64,000 nt of DNA from Omphiscola glabra (lineage: Eukaryota; Mollusca; Gastropoda; Lymnaeidae): the NCBI GenBank assembly GCA_964017045.1, contig OZ024794.1, forward strand, positions 52,682,608-52,746,607, in the 5' to 3' direction. The notes under the pieces are model-generated. The model saw only the letters and a program-made list of their open reading frames with translations. It was not told the DNA's origin and did no database searches. The position numbers and the translations under genes were made by a program. This document shows positions 1-10,663 of this stretch, one piece after another. The first letter of the stretch is position 1. Each line of letters begins with the position of its first letter.

Positions 1-108
1 TATGGTTGACTTAGTACCGCGCTTCGAGCCTTTGGGGGATGAAGCGAGATTTTCAAATAAACTTTATTATTACTATTATTAATTTTGATAGATTGAAATT
101 TCCTTTTA

Positions 109-335
109 GCGCCGCCATTCGCACCCGGGTACCATTAAGCTAAATGCTATTCGGATGTCATTTGTGGCAGTTTATTTTAGTAAAACTGAAGAATTAAAAT
201 TTGAAACATATAGTCCATTCAATCATCTTTCATTTGATACCTCATTTGGTCTTACAAACCCAACAATAATATTTTAAATCGTTTTTTTAATCCCAACCTC
301 TCAATTCTGGTACCCGTGTACCTATAGCCACTTCG
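109..335. repeat. Interspersed repeat, copy 1, with inverted ends
   Basis: About 227 bp that recurs with roughly 85-90% identity (by eye) at 45711..45938. The left end carries ACCCGGGTACC and the right end GGTACCCGTGTACC, so the ends are partly inverted. The interior is AT-rich and non-coding. Presence at two distant loci shows it is dispersed. I cannot see a clear target duplication, so the class (MITE or SINE-like) is open. Confidence 0.7.
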
Positions 336-850
336 TTAGATTAATGAGCCTGTTTGACAACTGTAGCTCCGTAACGTTCCGTGATGCACACGCCATCGGT
401 TGTGTCCCATGTGTACTTCACATAAACCAAACCGAACATAATTTTGTAGTTCGTAGAAAGGTTGACTAATCTCGTGTTTATTTGAGTTGCCCTGTAGTTT
501 GGAAACGCTGGGTGAACCAACGAACACATCTCGCTAACTATGAAACAACGTGAGTATTGGTTGAGGTCACCCACTCGCCCGGAGTGTGAGAGCGCCTGAA
601 ACTCTCAATCGGCTGCCTCGGTTTTATGTCACTGCTGGTGCTACTTTTACGTCTGCTTGTTGTGGTGTTTTTGCGCGTGTGTTTTCGGTTATAGTTATTT
701 TTCTTGGATGGTAAGCTCTGTTCTGTGTAGAGCTGATATCGTTAAAATGTAATTTAGATCTCAGGTACTGAAATGCGAACCAACTTTTCATTTCTTTATC
801 TGTTTGTGTGTGTGTGTGCTGTTTTGTATTTTTTAAAACTTGTTACTCAA

Positions 851-970
851 TGGAATACAATGGAATACAATGGAATACAATGGAATACAATGGAATACAA
901 TGGAATACAATGGAATACAATGGAATACAATGGAATACAATGGAATACAATGGAATACAATGGAATACAA
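851..970. repeat. Perfect 10-bp tandem repeat, 12 copies
   Basis: TGGAATACAA is repeated twelve times without error. The unit length is not a multiple of three, so overlapping frames all stay open and encode periodic MEYNGIQWNT-like peptides; these are by-products, not genes. The absence of any mismatch suggests a recent expansion. Confidence 0.95.
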
Positions 971-2610
971 GCTTTGGCTTAAATCTATATTTAGATTTTT
1001 AACGATATTTTAAAATCCTTTAGATTAACTTTGCTTTTGTTTGTGTGTTTGCGTTTATGTGGTAAAATCTTCGGAAGGCTAACTGACCCATTTCGTGTCA
1101 TCCTATCGAATGGAAACTTGGCACATAGATCCGTTGCCGATGACAACATATTCTGTCAAATTTTCAGCCCCATTTCCACCAATAAAAATCAGTTTCTTCT
1201 GTTTTTCAGGGGAGAGATGAATGAAATATGATGTGTTAGATTGTTGCCTGTTTTGGTGTAGAGATTAATTGTGTAGCTCTTGCTATGTGCTTTGCGTTTG
1301 TGACGAATTTGGGTATGCAATAAAAATAAAATTTATTTTTGAAGGGAGGAAATGAAGGAAATATGAAACGAGGTTTTCACCAGACGTTTTCACATTTCCA
1401 TAACCGCTTCTTAACAAATGATAAATCAGGTACAATTACATAAATGCAAACAAAAATGCATATAAAGGAGCTTTACGAAAAACCTTTTTTTTTAGGGTGG
1501 TTTAATTAGACAGTGCTTTTAAACCGATTTGCGTCTAGTCGAACACAGTCGTGAGACGCTTCACCACACTTAAAAAAGTTTGATTAATAAAGCTTCCTGT
1601 CAGATCAAACGAGTGTTTGTTGTATTATTAACACCCCACACACACTCACTGATGCCTGGCGAGTTTCTGCTTGGTGTGAGCCGTATTAGCTGAGAAGTCG
1701 AAAAACGCTGTCTTCAATGAATGAAAATGCCTAGTGGATAATGTGACGTCACTTCTCGCGGTTTATGCGGTGGGTGTCAACTCCCCTGTTTCTACAAGAT
1801 TGGTTCATTCATCAAGTTCTTTCAGGCGTTGTAATAATGAGTCGTACTAGCACTGAATCAACTCAAGTCATTTATCACAATAAATGTAACTTTAATATCT
1901 AATTATATACACAGGCTGTAAATTCCACACACACATGTGCATACAGTGCAGCTCACTATCAGACAGAAATAAAAACCCAACCTACTTTCACAAAGTTCCA
2001 TTCAAGACTGCCAGACGAATAAAACGTACGTCACTATACAGACTAGACAATACGTCATAATGAGCATAAAATACGTCACCAAGTCAAGCGCGGGAAGAGC
2101 GTACACTATCTAATAAAACTCTAATTACGGCGCGTAATAATATTCAGTAGCAACAATTATCAATGAACTCCCTTACACGACAGTGGGGAAAACAAAGTAA
2201 AATTAAGATAACTTTAACTGAAATAAATATGATTTTGTAAAACGAAAAATTGGCTCCTATTTAAAACGTCAACAATTGATACAGTTCAATTTTAACAGTT
2301 TATGAACGACAGTCATGTAGCCTATGAACTCGGCTGAGGTTCATTCTTTCTTTGTGCACTACACAATAGAACAAAGATGTTTGAACTCAAATTTAACGAT
2401 CTAATAAAATTGGCACAATAACGATTCTTTAGTTTTGCTATGTCCTTTGGTATGGATTTAAAGTAGGCCTGCGTATAGGGCTTACCACAATTTAGTTTTA
2501 AAAACAAAGCAACAAAATACACACGGTGCTTCTGATATGTCTTCTGTACCTATTTTTACTCTCATGTACTTTTGTTAACGGGCGGTAGGGAAAGTAAAAG
2601 TATATTATCC
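971..2610. other. Non-coding stretch with CRE-like sites
   Basis: No gene recognised. It contains a perfect CRE palindrome TGACGTCA at 1744..1751 and three TACGTCA half-sites at 2027..2033, 2051..2057 and 2072..2078. The rest is AT-rich with no protein similarity that I recognise. Confidence 0.5.
2027..2078. promoter_or_regulatory. Cluster of three TACGTCA (CRE/ATF-like) sites
   Basis: Three copies of TACGTCA in the same orientation lie 24 and 21 bp apart, about 280 bp from a full TGACGTCA palindrome at 1744. The motif fits CREB/ATF-type bZIP binding. No gene start is known close by, so function is inference only. Confidence 0.25.
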
Positions 2611-2899
2611 TCAGACTCAGGTTAATGTCCTTTGCGTTTAGCTTTTTTTAAAAAAAAAATATTTGGAAAAATAAATGGAAATGCGGGTACAACACAGCGT
2701 GTGTTTTTACCATTGGCAGGTGTGTAAGAAGGAGGTGGATCGGGCGATTCATCCCCGGTGTCTGAAATCTCGAATAACATTCGCAGAGACAACTGACTCA
2801 CTTCCACCTATTCAAAACCTACTGACAGCCACATATATTTACTCTACTCTTCTTCCCACCCTAAATCCCATCAAGACTCTATTACCTTTTCTCGAATAC

Positions 2900-3800
2900 T
2901 TCGTTTTCGTCGAATGAGGATGACTTTAGGGACAAAGCCCTTGAGAGGATCGACTACTTTCGGAGACAGTACTTTCATCAGTCATCAGTCCTCCAACGGG
3001 TTAACGATATAACTATTGCTGAAACCCTCAGGTCTCGTCCGACTGACAATGGCGACAGGACCAAACTTATTCTCACATGTCATCCTCACAAGCTCATAGC
3101 CAAACATGCTTTCCTTAAAAACCGTACCCTTCACCTCACCGACCCTGACACCAGAGGCGTAACAACGGCTTGGCATTGGGGCAGTTGCCAAGGGCGCCGG
3201 CCTGCGCCAGTTCAAAAGGGCGCCGCTAAATCTCTAATTTTTAAATTTTTATTATTTAAAAAATAAATTAGCCAAGGGCGCCAAAAACCCAGTTACGCCT
3301 CTGCCTGACACCTACAACATTTTCACAGCACCCCACCTCTAATTGTTTTTTTAGAAGAGATAAGAATCTGCTAGATCTCCTTGTGCGTGGCCGCATCCGC
3401 GCTGCCCCCACTCATTTGGGGATCAAGCCATGTGTACGCAACCGTTACAAAAATGGTCCTTTCATTATCCAAACTCGACATCGTTTTCAGATAAGGGACA
3501 GTTTCCTTTGTAATAGCCGCAATGTTGTCTACAACCTTGCTTGTAGCCCCTGCGAATGGCGTACATATTTAAGCGTGGACGGCGCCAGTCGGGCAGATGT
3601 ACTCAACACCCTCGATATATTGCGCAAGATAATCAGTATCCAATCTCCAAACACTTCAGTAGAAGCGGTCACAATGGCTGCAGGGATTTGGCTATCACCG
3701 CCATTGTGTCTTGTACCCATACGCGCGCCAGGGTGAACTTGGAGAACAAAAATATTCAGATTTATGTTACATTGACACCACATGACATCAATGTCATATT
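2900..3800 (+). mobile_element. Degenerate Penelope-like element fragment (GIY-YIG region)
   Basis: This is the 3' part of a retroelement ORF. The reading frame from about 2910 to 3151 is open, is interrupted by a MITE at 3152..3303, and resumes to a cysteine-containing block at about 3500-3545 (NVVYNLACSPC). A frameshift follows, then YIF in place of the expected YIG, then PISKHFSRSGHNGCRDLAI at about 3630-3690, which matches the conserved H-F and G-H block of GIY-YIG nucleases. In Penelope-like elements this domain sits at the C-terminus after the reverse transcriptase. Frameshift, lost glycine and insertion show it is dead. A different retroelement class carrying GIY-YIG is possible. No reverse transcriptase part was recognised upstream. 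Confidence 0.7.
3152..3303. mobile_element. hAT-like MITE with perfect 8-bp target duplication
   Basis: A 152-bp element with 12-bp terminal inverted repeats, CAGAGGCGTAAC and GTTACGCCTCTG. It is flanked by the perfect 8-bp direct repeat CCTGACAC at 3144..3151 and 3304..3311. CAGxG-type ends and 8-bp duplications are typical of hAT transposons. There is no transposase, so it is non-autonomous. It sits inside the retroelement fragment at 2900..3800 and is therefore younger. Confidence 0.85.
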
Positions 3801-4390
3801 CTCCTTCACTTGTTGAACCTTTTCTCCGTACCCCCTTTTGTTACAATCAATCGCAGTTCCTCACTTCCGCCCACTCTTGCCTGTATCAACTATCTGACCT
3901 ACTGAAGTTTTATCACATTCCTCTTGCTGTCCTTTCGGATACTACATTGCAGTTCGGTGTTTATCTTTAATTTGATACTGTCTTTACTGTTATTTATTTG
4001 CTATAGAAGGCTTCTTTCCGACACTTTAGTTGTTTTGTTGCGTTCCTTATTTCCTGTTTCCCAAACTTCCTTTCGTTTATTTCTTTGAAATAAACACTGT
4101 TGGCTAGGTATTTAATTCGAGAGTTCACTATGAAGATTAGTCATGCATAAATGTACGGTTAAATAATTGTTGGAACATTTTTTTTACTATTTAATAAAAA
4201 TATTGATAACAAACAATTATAATTTCGATAACAGATCAATAAATCTTCACATTTTCCAGCAAATCAAATTAACAAATCCAGTGATTGGTCAAAAATTTAA
4301 TTTTAGTTGGCCAATAGCATTTTTTTATTTTAAAAAATCAACATTTGGACGGTAACTTGGTGGATGATTGAAGAAAAATGTGCCTTAGCG
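3801..4390. other. Non-coding, AT-rich, nothing recognised
   Basis: No conserved protein, RNA gene or clear repeat structure seen. It includes runs of T and A and lies between the Penelope-like remnant and a fold-back element. Confidence 0.5.
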
Positions 4391-4518
4391 TCAATTCACA
4401 CGATCAAATATTACTTTCGAATGTTGCGTAAAATTTATTTTTGAACGCATTATTTTGTTTTACTATAGTATAGTGCGTTCAAAAAGAAATTTGACGAAAA
4501 TGTGATCGTGTGAACTGA
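4391..4518. repeat. Fold-back (palindromic) element
   Basis: The outer arms 4391..4406 and 4503..4518 are reverse complements at 15 of 16 positions (core TTCACACGATCA and TGATCGTGTGAA). A second inner pair, TTTTTGAACGCA near 4438 and TGCGTTCAAAAAG near 4471, is nested inside. The strand could fold into a two-stage hairpin. No target duplication or coding potential is visible. It may be a small DNA transposon derivative. Confidence 0.6.
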
Positions 4519-4531
4519 AAAATATTTCTAC

Positions 4532-4594
4532 CAAACTTCCGTTCGCCCAAACTTCCGTTCGATCAAACTTCCCTTCGATCGAACTTCCATCGAT
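4532..4594. repeat. 16-bp tandem repeat, about 4 copies
   Basis: A unit close to CAAACTTCCGTTCGAT is repeated about four times with drift in the last copy. It directly follows the fold-back element. It keeps a minus-strand frame open over 4463..4777, but that peptide has no recognisable similarity. Confidence 0.75.
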
Positions 4595-4959
4595 CACATT
4601 TTCCGTCGACGAAATTTCTTTCAAACAAATTTCCGGAAACCGTTGTTCACAATATATTGGTACCTTATTTAATGTTTTCAACCAGTGTTTATTTAACGCA
4701 TCACATTGGTAGGGGAGTGAACTGGCCATCCCCTGAGCAAGTCCGCTTCTCCGTTTAAAAAAATAAAGCGAACGCATGAAATTTTAAAAAGCGGCAAGAA
4801 ATAGTCTTTTTTAAAACACATTTTTAAAGAGTTGTAAATGGTTGTGCGCAGGGCAAACAACCCGGCCATGTACAAAAATAATGTTACGAAAGCACACCAA
4901 CAGAAGAAAACCATGACTGATTCCAGTGGAAATCGACATGTGCATGGATATTGACATGG

Positions 4960-5094
4960 TGGGGAAAAAAAAGATGTACAGCAGCTGGGAATCGAAGAAT
5001 ACAAAAGAAAAGCATAAGTTACGTCAGAGTGGAAGGAAGTGGTGAGGCAGCCCAAAGCCCTACATGGGCTGTAGCGCCACGGGGACGGACGGAT
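4960..5094 (+). mobile_element. LINE 3' end fragment
   Basis: Translation gives a LINE C-terminal tail containing KDVQQLGIEEYKRKA, an in-frame stop, then SEWKEVVRQPKALHGL and a stop. The same C-terminal motif with the same downstream sequence occurs in reverse orientation at about 48200..48300, so both are copies of one LINE family. Only the 3' end is present, as expected from 5' truncation during target-primed reverse transcription. Confidence 0.7.
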
Positions 5095-5528
5095 GTAATG
5101 GTAGATTCAGTCTAATAAATTGAAGGAAATGGTGGAATCGGTGAAAAATCACTGTGCTCTTTATATTAAATTTGTTTCCTTATTATTTGTATACCGGTAT
5201 TTGTATGTAGTTTTTATTTTACAACATACCTATATTAAAGTTTAACTACATGGGGAAAAGTGCGGCCTATAATGGGGACAATACAGAATTAAACGAACTC
5301 TTTTAATCACTATACAAATATGAATTAGTTCTTGCAAACTATAAAACATGGCCAATACGTTTTCAACTTCCATCTCTTTACAATATACGATCCGATGCTT
5401 AAACTAGGAACAGGGTGTTAACTTTGCATTGTCATCAGTGTAACAGTACGGGGGCGAAACTAAGATGGGGCTAAAAGAATACCCTGGGATGCGCCCAAAC
5501 GAGAGGGAATACAAGTTATGTATGGCAC
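5095..5528. other. Non-coding, nothing recognised
   Basis: AT-rich sequence between a LINE tail and a hAT-like MITE. I see no gene, RNA or repeat in it. Confidence 0.5.
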
Positions 5529-5708
5529 CAGTGGCGTAGTGAGGGGGCAAGGGGGGAATCATGCCCCGGGCGCTACTCACAAAGGGGCGCCAAGTGGTAT
5601 ATTTTACTATAATATTGTATGGTTTTCGAATGGGGGGCGCTAAAAGGGTATTAGGGGCGCTAAAAAGGTATTGTGCCCCTGGCGCGAGTTAAGGTGGCTA
5701 CGCCACTG
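5529..5708. mobile_element. hAT-like MITE, family A copy 1
   Basis: A 180-bp element with ends CAGTGGCGTAG and CTACGCCACTG, flanked by TATGGCAC (5521..5528) and TATGGCCC (5709..5716), an 8-bp duplication with one mismatch. The interior is nearly identical to the copy at 8205..8381, including GGCGCTACTCACAA and the GGTATATTTTACTATAATAT segment. Non-autonomous. Confidence 0.85.
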
Positions 5709-6040
5709 TATGGCCCCGGGTGTCCTTATACATAATTTGAGAGCTGACTGATGCCCAGTCCCCTTGATATGTCGCCTCCATGGACACATTTTTCTGAAAG
5801 TAACATTGAATTCGGGCATACGCCAAACTGCATCCATTGATATTGAATTTATCAAACAGTTTCTGGGGAGAGATCTCCCCTGCCAGACCCCTCATTATTT
5901 TCGTTTCGTAGCCGCCCGCGCCCTCACAGACCCACGGCGAGGCAAGCAGCACATACCTTCAACTAAACTGAATTCAGCTTATGTTGGCTGAAAGGGTTCA
6001 TTTATAACTTATCCGCATTATGCCTTATGTTGGCACTTCC
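5709..6040. other. Unassigned segment between MITEs
   Basis: Open frames exist on both strands, for example minus 5698..5952, but I recognise no protein family in them. It may be unclassified transposon DNA. Confidence 0.4.
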
Positions 6041-6217
6041 CAGTGGCGTAGCTAGGGTAAGTGCCACCCTTGGTGGGCCAAGACTTTTGTCATCCTCCGT
6101 CCATGACAAATCTCTGCAGCAGGCCTAAATAGTAGCCCCTCTGTAAAATGAAAAAAACACCCCTCCCCTCTGGGCGGGGCGTCCCATCTGCCCACCCTTC
6201 CTACACCCCTGCCACTG
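6041..6217. mobile_element. Probable hAT-like MITE, family B, degenerate
   Basis: The left end CAGTGGCGTAGCTAGGGTAA and internal AGTGCCACCC..GGTGGGCCAAG resemble the element at 10664..10857. A weak right end CTACACCCCTGCCACTG is present about 177 bp away. The flanks GCACTTCC and CTCACCCA do not form a clear duplication, so the right boundary is uncertain. Confidence 0.45.
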
Positions 6218-6313
6218 CTCACCCAATCAACTGAACTCCCCACCCCCCTTTATTTTTTGCCGGAACGAACAAACTGTCTCAAAGGTAACACTCAGCTCAC
6301 TATATCCTACCCA

Positions 6314-6524
6314 GGACTATAGACACGTTTCCTCTGGACCTTGGGTACAATACATAGGACTATAGACACGTTTCCTCTGGACCTTGTGTACACTACGTAT
6401 GACTATAGACCCGTTTCACTTGGACCTTGTGTACGATACATAGGACTATAGACACGTTTCCCCTGGACCTTGAGTACGATACATAGGACTATAGATACAT
6501 TTCATCTGGACCTTGGGTAGGATG
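6314..6524. repeat. 43-bp minisatellite, about 5 copies
   Basis: A unit beginning GGACTATAGACACGTTTC and continuing through a TGGACCTTG segment repeats at a strict 43-bp spacing (GAC anchors at 6315, 6358, 6401, 6444 and 6487), with a few substitutions per copy. No coding sense. Confidence 0.9.
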
Positions 6525-8204
6525 CTGCTCTAATTTCTAGAAACTGGCCGTCTGAAATAAAGACTTCATAGACAAGTGATTTGCTATTCCAAAAATTTTA
6601 AGAATGTGGTGGACAAAACTTTTACTTTTTCAAATCTTTAATATCAGTGTAATATTTCAGAATTTTTTTAAATTTTAATTAACACGTCTAAACTCATCTT
6701 TTTATGATTCTTATTTATTTATTTTATGTACCTCAACTCGTTATTTTAAGAGTGTCCCTGCTCTCCGTTCACCCTTCATCTAACCATCGTGTCTAAACTA
6801 ACCTGATTGAACTACCTGACGGGATGGGGCACGAATGGAAGCGCGGCCTTTAGTTTGAATGGTTTACTGCTTTCACGTGCCGGCCATAACTCAATTTCAA
6901 AGATGCCGCGGGAAAAATAACAGTGAGCACTTGGCTTGGCATTGGATCAAGCTCATAAGAAAAGGGGTATGGGGCAAGCCTTCGAGTTTCTTTCAACGTA
7001 TTGCTTACCACAAGATTCATGTGCTCATCAAACACTCACATGAGGTAGTGAGAGACGTGGGGGGTCGGCACAATTAGTGAATGTTGTACATCATCATTCA
7101 ACGCTCACTTCATTGCGGTGCCTCCCCTGGTCAACCTGGGTTCCATGCAGAATCTAATTATCACGATGTTGCGTGTATGTCTGTTTCGAGACAAATATTT
7201 GCATCATCTGCCATGAATCGAGTAACGCCGTTTGAAATTTAAATTTCTTCTAGTTTTCGGACCCCGAACTCCAAACTTTAATGTCAACATATCTCACCTA
7301 AATAAATACATTTGAAATAATTTTTTAAGGGCTTAAGCTCTTGCACCCCCCCTTCTTTTCACGCCAATTTTGGTTGAACGGCCTTTCGAAGACATGTGGT
7401 TTTAGACACGAGTCCTCAATTTAATTGTATTTTCTAAAAATTCTAGTTTTGCTACACCAATTTAATTAAACGGCATATTCTTATTAAAATTATTTTTAAA
7501 TGTAGAGTTTTTACTACTTTATAAATTTCATAAAAGTTTTTTTTTGGAATGAATAAAAAGTAAAAACTTATTAAATGTTAAAAATACAAAGCTAAATTAG
7601 TATTTAAGTTTAGCAATTTAAAAAGCAATCAATGTTATTTATTAATTTTACTTATAAGAAGGGGAATGTACATCATCAGTTTTGTCACGCTCTTTTATTA
7701 AATCAGATAACTTTTAGCTTTGGCTAATTAGGCAATTCGCACGATGACGTCATTTGCGTGATTATTTAGAACTAATTAATTTTAATTTTATTTCGCCTTA
7801 TTGACAACGCCCTAAAGAACGCACTAACAACAACTGATGTTTAGGTTTTTCCGATAAAAGTGATTACTGTGTAATTCTTTGATCATATTTTTTCTATTTA
7901 ATTTTTTTTTCATAACTTTTAAACGCATGTAAAATGCTTAAGATAGTTCCCTGGTTGTTTCTTTATATGTATTTGTAATTTATAATAATAATACTTAAAC
8001 TTTTGCTAAAATAAAAGCGGAAATATAATATTTTTTGCGCATGTAAATTTATTTGATTTCCGTAAAATAATAGAAAATAACTATGTTTGTTTTTAAGAGT
8101 CCGAACGTATTAAAATATTTTCGGCTCTTTGGCGTTATGTCCCTATAGCTCATTCTTATATAATATATATATATATACCGAAAAATCGATGGAACTATGA
8201 AGTC
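6525..8204. other. Non-coding, AT-rich, with one CRE palindrome
   Basis: No gene recognised. A perfect TGACGTCA lies at 7745..7752. Two opposing open frames at 6850..7077 show no family similarity. If the alpha-arrestin gene continues to lower coordinates, this would be intronic. Confidence 0.45.
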
Positions 8205-8381
8205 CAGTGGCGTAGTGAGGGGGGCATCATGCCCCAGGCGCTACTCACAATGGGGCGCCAAATGGTATATTTTACTATAATATTGTATGGTTTTCGAATA
8301 GGGGAGGGGCGCTAAAAGGATATTGGGGGGCGCTAAAAAGGTATTGTGCCCCGGGCGCGAGTTAAGCTCGCTACGCCATTG
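8205..8381. mobile_element. hAT-like MITE, family A copy 2
   Basis: A 177-bp element with ends CAGTGGCGTAG and CTACGCCATTG, flanked by a perfect 8-bp duplication ATGAAGTC (8197..8204 and 8382..8389). It is the sister copy of 5529..5708. The perfect duplication implies a relatively recent insertion. Confidence 0.9.
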
Positions 8382-8894
8382 ATGAAGTCCATTTAAACAT
8401 ACCATTTATTTTTCAATATAAACAATAAAAAACATCTAGATATATTCAAGAATCGTGATTAATTTGCCAATCAAAATGTTATCGGAGAATAAGAGAAACT
8501 GAAATCGAAATTAATGTGATTATTATTTTTTTTCTATGTAGCCGAAACAACACACATTATTACCAGTAGAACTTTCGATAGCGCTATCAGCAAAGAAAAT
8601 CTGAACTTGTAGAGAAGCGTAGTATCGGCACTGTGAGTAACCAAAAATTCATGAATGTTTCTTTTGATTTTCAAATTCAATGACGGCCAAGATAAGATTG
8701 GAAAAACAATAAAAATGAAGGGCTATGAGCTAGCTTTTAACCATAATGTTTTCCAATTTAAAAAAAAAATATGTTTATAGATTCTCAAATTACAGTTGGC
8801 GTAGAAACAACTTAGGCGGGTAGATTGTGTGGTATATCCAATACGTTTTGAGGGGTGTGGTTCTACGCTAAAATTTCTGTCATTCTTATCTTAC

Positions 8895-9009
8895 CATTAA
8901 CTTTGACACTTTTCTCCAGTTCCAGTATCACGTGGCCCTGCAGGGTTTGCCCTGAGAAGTAGACGGCCTCATTGTTGGTGAGCACAATTTCAAACACGCG
9001 TAGTTTCAT
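8895..9009 (-). CDS. Alpha-arrestin (arrestin domain-containing protein), first coding exon only
   Basis: Reading from the ATG at 9009 gives 38 codons plus one base, beginning MKLRVFEIVLTNNEAVYF, followed by a good donor (GTAAGAT). The pattern of F-x-I-x-L, then V-Y-x-x-G-x-x-L-x-G-x-V-x-L-E-L and V-K-V matches the start of the arrestin N-terminal sandwich in ARRDC/TXNIP-type proteins. These proteins bind membrane cargo and recruit NEDD4-family ubiquitin ligases through PPxY motifs. An upstream in-frame Met at 9078 would add a low-complexity histidine/threonine leader, so the start at 9009 is preferred. The remaining exons should lie at lower coordinates, but I could not identify them with confidence; one candidate is at 2711..2761. 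The gene may run past the window start, be interrupted by transposons, or be a fragment. Confidence 0.65.
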
Positions 9010-9048
9010 GTCAGACCTGTTCTCTGTGCCTGTGGGTACGTGTCTTGG

Positions 9049-9076
9049 GCGCGCGTGCACGTGTGTGTGTGTGAGC
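9049..9076. repeat. Alternating purine-pyrimidine tract
   Basis: GCGCGCGTGCACGTGTGTGT and flanking bases lie just upstream of the arrestin start codon on the minus strand. Alternating GC/GT tracts can adopt Z-DNA; whether this one matters is unknown. Confidence 0.6.
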
Positions 9077-9079
9077 ACC

Positions 9080-10210
9080 TAAATCCAGCTGGAAAACTGC
9101 AAGTCCAAAGTTTAGGAGAGGATCCTGGAAGCCAGTGTTTATATACAGGTCAACTGACACGGAAGTTCAGCTCGCATCCGCTGGCATTTTCTTGCTTTGA
9201 TGTGCACCAAGTCGCCTTGGGATTAATATATTTAAAAATAAAACTCTATGCATATCCATGAAATGAAAGTACTTCATAAATGCTGATTATTTCTGTGTGC
9301 ATTTGAGATTCTTTAACTCTTTAAGTTTAATGATAAGATGGCTGTTTTCTCAACAAATGATGATATTAAAATGAACTTTTTGAAACACTTATATCATAGG
9401 TCATCTTTTTGGAGAAGTGAACGCTGGAAAATTCGGAATTGTATTAAATTATATAAATATAAGAAAGAACAATTAGATCTGGATTTCAAAAAAAAAATAT
9501 ATATAAATATTTTTTTAAAAAATTATATAGGAACGGGGACTTGTCGAACTTTATTATATTACCCTGAAAGCATTTTCTAAGGTTGATAAGGTATCTTACC
9601 ATTTAAATTTATTCCACAGAATTTCAAAAACGTCCGTTAGTTAAAAGCCACAACAGTTACAACCTAGAGAGGTGGAAAGCGAATGTCTTCAGACGTCTTA
9701 GGGTTATATTCAAGCTTCCCAGTTGTCTGGCATCAAACAATAAATAAGATATCGTGCGTGGCTCACAGTAGCTGGCAGCGCGTGGATGAGTGCGAGCGAA
9801 GCGCGAGCTGTTGTCTGAGTGATGAATGGAGACTGAGAGACGAGGTGGTGGGTGGAAATTGGAACACAGCGAAACCGGGTTTGGAAAAAAAAGGGGGGGG
9901 GGGGGCTGTGTGGGGGGTCCTTGTGAGTACTATCTACTGTTTGCGAGTGGTAAACGTAGTATGATATCAAATATATTTGTAATCACAAGTACCCTAAACG
10001 ATATTCTCACTAGATTATTATCAAAGAAAAAATAATAAAAGATAATTTTATAAAGCATGCAAAAAAAAAAAAAAAAAAAAAGCATTAGAAAAAATACACA
10101 AGGGGATATACCCTGCATTGTTCTTGGGTATAAAAAATCAAGAGTTTGTCCCCTTTGGTGCGGCTTATAATAAACATTAATTTATGTCGAATAATAACAC
10201 TTTATTCTGA
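9080..10210. other. Upstream flank of the arrestin exon, non-coding
   Basis: Probably contains the 5' UTR and promoter of the minus-strand arrestin gene, since the first coding exon starts at 9009, but no definite core promoter is visible. It contains a 13-G run near 9893..9905 and a poly-A run near 10061..10081. Confidence 0.35.
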
Positions 10211-10294
10211 CTTTTTTTCCATCTCTCTCTCTCCCTCCCTTTCTCTCTCTCCCCTCGTCTCCCTCCCTTCCTCTCTCTTTCTCCCTCTCTCTCC
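10211..10294. repeat. Homopyrimidine (CT-rich) tract
   Basis: 84 bp made almost entirely of C and T on the plus strand. It is a low-complexity tract with the potential to form triplex DNA. Confidence 0.85.
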
Positions 10295-10663
10295 TGTACA
10301 CAGTGGATAATATAGCCTAAATGTATAAGTAAACTAAACTTAAATAAGTACCATTATCATTACAGGGACATCTTCAAACGTATATTTACCTCTTTCATAA
10401 AAATTCTTAGAGTAGAATTCAAAATCTAGTATTTATTATTAGAGGTTTAATTAATTTTAAGTTAAATTTTCTAAAATTGTTAAATTATGAGACTAACATA
10501 CAGAATAGCAATCCTTCTTTCCTATTAGTGGAGCATAAACTAAACACTGGAGAGTGCATGCCGTACCGCGTCTAATGGCATCGTGGATCAATCGTTCAGA
10601 CAACAGACAATAGTAGTAAATATACATAAGGGCGAGTAGGGTTTCAATTTCACGACTAACCAT

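Noticed and set aside
773..1002. Open frames encoding MEYNGIQWNT-type repeated peptides
   Set aside because: They are produced by the decamer satellite in several frames at once and have no other coding sign.
5698..5952. Minus-strand 84-codon frame with SPQKLFDKFNING
   Set aside because: It starts inside a MITE end and I recognise no family. It could be old transposon coding sequence, but support is insufficient.
6850..7077. Overlapping opposite frames of 61 and 72 codons
   Set aside because: Neither shows domain similarity or good splice context; probably chance.
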